Assembly (NCBI RefSeq): GCF_014697025.1
Contig: NZ_JACJRC010000001.1
Location: forward strand, 434,001 to 498,000
Direction of reading: 5' to 3'
DNA length: 64,000 bases
Origin: Alkalinema sp. FACHB-956
GTDB taxonomy: Bacteria; Cyanobacteriota; Cyanobacteriia; Leptolyngbyales; Leptolyngbyaceae
Positions 61,470-64,000 of the stretch are shown here, piece after piece. The first letter of the stretch is position 1. Every line of letters begins with the position of its first letter. The position numbers and the translations under genes are program-made. Under the pieces are notes generated by a model. That model did not search any database. It was not told the origin of the DNA and was given only the letters and a program-made list of their open reading frames with translations.

Positions 61470-63343
61470 CGCACCACCTCCTGGGAACTTGCTAGATCGT
61501 CTAAACAGCTGTCCTGCGTGGAGAGATTAGAATCCAATGGGGTGTGGTGACTGGAATCACTAAACTGCATGGCACAAAGTTTGGCGTAGTAACCGCCCTG
61601 CTGGAGCAGTTCGGCGTGGGTTCCCTGTTCCACGACGCGGCCTCGATCGAGGGCCACCACTTGATGGGCCTTTTGAATGGTCGAAAGTCGGTGGGCAATC
61701 ACCAATGTTGTGCGATCGCGGCTTAAATCATCGATTGCCTGTTGCACCAAACGCTCGGATACCGTATCCAGCGCACTGGTGGCTTCATCCAGAATCAAAA
61801 TTTCCGGATCGCGCAGGAGGGCACGGGCGATCGCGAGCCGTTGTCGCTGTCCCCCGGAGAGTAACACCCCCCGATCTCCGATGAGCGTATCTAAACCTTG
61901 GGGTAATTTTTGAATGAACTCATAGGCATTTGCCCGTTGGGCAGCGGCAATAATCTCGGCTTCTGTGACATCAGGACAAGCGTAGGCAATGTTATTGCGA
62001 ATCGTATCGTTGAACAGGAACGTATCCTGACTGACAACCCCCATGGCCCGCCGCAACGATCGTAAATCGAAATCCCGCAAGTCTTGGCCATCTAAGGTAA
62101 TCCAGCCTTCGGTGGGATCGTAAAAGCGGGTGAGCAAATCGGCGATCGTGGATTTTCCCGCTCCTGACGCCCCGACCAAAGCCACAGTTTTACCCTTGGG
62201 AATCGTTAGAGAAATCTGGCGCAAAACAGGATTTTCTTGACCGGGATAGGCAAAACTAACCTGATCAAAGCGAATTTCGGTCTCTAGTCCTTGGTAGCCG
62301 TAGAGATTGCGCTGGGGCATGAGGGGCTTATTGTCGGATCGCAGCAGATCTTCCACGATCGCGAGACTGGGAGTCGCATTGGCCAAGGTATTTCGCGCAC
62401 TGTTAAGCTGGCCAATCACAGGTAGCATTCGAAAGAGTAGCAATAAATAACTCAGTAACAATGCTGAAGTGGCTGCAATTTGATCCGCAAACAGCGATCG
62501 ACCTAAAATCACGATCAACAGAATCGTTATAATACCTGCAACTTCATTAACCGGGCCTACGATCGCAAAATTGGCCTGGGATTGAAAATCCGCTTTTTCT
62601 CGATCGGAAATCATGCGTTCAATTTTGTCATATTCTGCTGATTCATTGCTCGTTGCCTTAATTAACCGAATCCCATTGAGGATTTCCAGCAACTTCACTG
62701 AATACAGTCGAGAGTTATTCGATAACTCATAACCAAAGCGTTTCGCCCGACGAACGAAATATTGATTGGCAATCGCAACGAGTGACAATAACGCTGTAGA
62801 AATAATAGTCAGTTTCCAGGAAATCGCTAACAACAGCGTTAAAAATACAAAAATAGTAATGATATTAATGCAAATCCCGATCGTCGCTTTTAAGGCATTG
62901 GCAGACTGTCCCACCTCAGAACCAATGCGATTGACGAGATCCCCCACCTTACTTTTCGTAAAGAAATCCAGATCAACCTGCAATAACAATCTCAATGCAT
63001 CCCGCCGCATCCCATTGGTCAGTAGCCGAATCAGATGTGTCGAACTTAATGTACTTGCATAACTCGCAGCATTTTTGAGAACGATCGCCGCCAGAATCAC
63101 CCCGAACAATACGATCGCAGAGGGATTCTGATCCAGTCCGGCGAAACGCAGGGTTTTCTCAATTACCGGAGGCAACCCTTTCATGCTCTCAGCTTGCCCT
63201 AGGAAATTTAGCAGAATTGGAGCGATGAGTGCCGTACTCACCCCGTTAAACAACGCGCTGGAAAATCCTAGGAGAATGGTGAGAACAATCCAACCAGGAT
63301 AGCGACGAATATATTTGAGCAGCAGGGGGTTAGGTGAATTCAT
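61466..63343 (-). CDS. MsbA-like ABC exporter (fused membrane and ATPase domains)
   Basis: A 625-residue half-transporter that dimerises to flip lipids or lipid-linked glycans. The six-helix membrane domain is at about residues 18-325. In the ATPase domain, Walker A is GASGAGKST, the signature VLLSGGQRQRLAIARAL, Walker B ILILDEATSALD, and the switch is AHRLSTI. There is a C-terminal extension of about 30 residues. It overlaps the GT10-like gene by 4 bp. Context favours export of the glycan made by this locus rather than drug efflux. Confidence 0.93.
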   Translation of the reverse strand: MNSPNPLLLKYIRRYPGWIVLTILLGFSSALFNGVSTALIAPILLNFLGQAESMKGLPPVIEKTLRFAGLDQNPSAIVLFGVILAAIVLKNAASYASTLSSTHLIRLLTNGMRRDALRLLLQVDLDFFTKSKVGDLVNRIGSEVGQSANALKATIGICINIITIFVFLTLLLAISWKLTIISTALLSLVAIANQYFVRRAKRFGYELSNNSRLYSVKLLEILNGIRLIKATSNESAEYDKIERMISDREKADFQSQANFAIVGPVNEVAGIITILLIVILGRSLFADQIAATSALLLSYLLLLFRMLPVIGQLNSARNTLANATPSLAIVEDLLRSDNKPLMPQRNLYGYQGLETEIRFDQVSFAYPGQENPVLRQISLTIPKGKTVALVGASGAGKSTIADLLTRFYDPTEGWITLDGQDLRDFDLRSLRRAMGVVSQDTFLFNDTIRNNIAYACPDVTEAEIIAAAQRANAYEFIQKLPQGLDTLIGDRGVLLSGGQRQRLAIARALLRDPEILILDEATSALDTVSERLVQQAIDDLSRDRTTLVIAHRLSTIQKAHQVVALDRGRVVEQGTHAELLQQGGYYAKLCAMQFSDSSHHTPLDSNLSTQDSCLDDLASSQEVVR

Positions 63344-63430
63344 GGGAGCCTAGGGCCGCGATCGGAAGAACAAGATCAAAAAACAAAATTGGGAACGACA
63401 AGGTTGAGGAATAAGCTGAAACAGTGGAGT

Positions 63431-64000
63431 TTATGAATTGGCTTTGAGGAGTCGTAAAGACTGCAAAACTCGCTGGGAACGGGGGCCTCGGTATTTCTCA
63501 TACAAAATAAAGTTGGGTGTGCGGCAACGTAGTTGATACAGCAGTTGTAGGAGCCAACGTTGGCGCACGGTCCAAATCTGATTCCAGAGTTTCAAATGCA
63601 CTGGAATCGTCAGCATTTTGACAAGACGCTGGAAGTTTTCCGTCTGCTTTTCCTGAATGGCTTCATTGACTAGAAGATCGATCGCCGCTTGGCATTGGGG
63701 GAGCCGTTGGGGATAGTGCTGCGCCAGGGTTTCATAAAACAGAATGTAATAACTGCACATGTAGACCCAATGATTGGTGCGGTTGGTTTGATGCTTCGTG
63801 TAAAAGGCACCGACCATCGGGGTATGGATAAATTCTGCGCCTCGCTCCAAAATTTCGATCGCAAAATACCGATCGCCCAATGCCTTGAACTGCTCCGGGA
63901 ATTTCGCCAATGCCAAGACACTGCGATGCATCAACATACATTGCTGCAATGCGGGATGGGGCGTGTTGACCAAAAAATCTGGCAGCAACAGCCGCTGCAC
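63431..64000 (-). CDS. Glycosyltransferase-like protein, 5' end beyond the window
   Basis: Only the C-terminal 189 residues are inside the window; the frame runs off the right edge. MHRSVLALAKFPEQFKALGDRYFAIEIL resembles the part of GT2 enzymes after the DxD, where the acceptor loop and an E/D-rich helix lie. The last 100 residues are helical and basic. It is 87 bp upstream of the exporter on the same strand, so it belongs to the glycan locus. The assignment to GT2 is tentative. Confidence 0.6.
   Translation of the reverse strand: MQRLLLPDFLVNTPHPALQQCMLMHRSVLALAKFPEQFKALGDRYFAIEILERGAEFIHTPMVGAFYTKHQTNRTNHWVYMCSYYILFYETLAQHYPQRLPQCQAAIDLLVNEAIQEKQTENFQRLVKMLTIPVHLKLWNQIWTVRQRWLLQLLYQLRCRTPNFILYEKYRGPRSQRVLQSLRLLKANS

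Overview
The window is chromosomal DNA of a cyanobacterium, very probably a filamentous or Leptolyngbya-like one. It carries photosystem II extrinsic cytochrome c550 (psbV), psbV2, plastocyanin, cytochrome c6 and nblA. It also encodes a KaiB-fold protein and a cyanobacterial F0 enzyme (cofH), and the HIP1-type octamer GCGATCGC and its GATCG core recur throughout. I see no rRNA, tRNA, CRISPR, transposase, integrase or phage gene; this is ordinary core genome with a glycan locus at the right end.

Layout. 0.1-6.4 kb: argF, an HtrA-type protease, a small membrane protein, a His-rich CsoR/InrS-type metal sensor, an NAD(P)-binding Rossmann protein and a DUF1997 protein. 6.4-9.0 kb (minus strand): an electron-carrier cluster psbV - psbV2 - petE - petJ-like. 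9.3-12.7 kb: accD, pgeF and birA, where BirA biotinylates the carboxylase that AccD belongs to. 12.8-16.7 kb (plus): M23 endopeptidase, rseP, nth, rpsN. 17-20.8 kb: a conserved unknown, aat, a divergent cupin/HxlR pair and serS. 21-28 kb: ribE, a bifunctional-nuclease-domain protein, a secreted unknown, an acyl-CoA-dehydrogenase-like protein, a rhomboid homologue, gatA and a class 3 lipase. 28.7-34.3 kb (minus): nblA, a PP2C phosphatase, an AarF/UbiB kinase-like protein, a small coiled-coil protein and a large pseudokinase-like membrane protein. 34.7-36.6 kb: a siroheme pair (double-CbiX chelatase and cobA). 36.6-50.6 kb: PIN-PhoH ATPase, EcfT, DUF3352, cofH, a KaiB-domain fusion, a FetB-like permease, a VWA protein, sppA, ispF and two amino-acid ABC permeases. 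50.8-56.9 kb (plus): a GT2-TPR protein and two tandemly duplicated PAS-PAS-GAF histidine kinases. 57.1-64 kb (minus): a surface-glycan locus with a sugar epimerase, two related DxD glycosyltransferases, a GT10-like transferase, an MsbA-like exporter and a glycosyltransferase-like protein cut by the window edge.

The most unusual overall signal is a dense scatter of short perfect or near-perfect tandem duplications, with units of about 10-33 bp in 2-7 copies. They lie in most long intergenic gaps. Inside genes the units with a clear period are 12 or 15 bp, so frame is kept, and they build the His-rich tail of the metal sensor, an insert in BirA, the linker of the KaiB fusion and the N-terminus of the second histidine kinase. 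Other points of interest are a cytochrome c6-like protein with a Pro/Ser linker and a C-terminal tail that overlaps the convergent gene, a PsbV2 that retains the unusual His/Cys haem ligand set, and a kinase-like protein lacking both catalytic aspartates. I found no clear new multi-gene system; the candidates are ranked in the findings.
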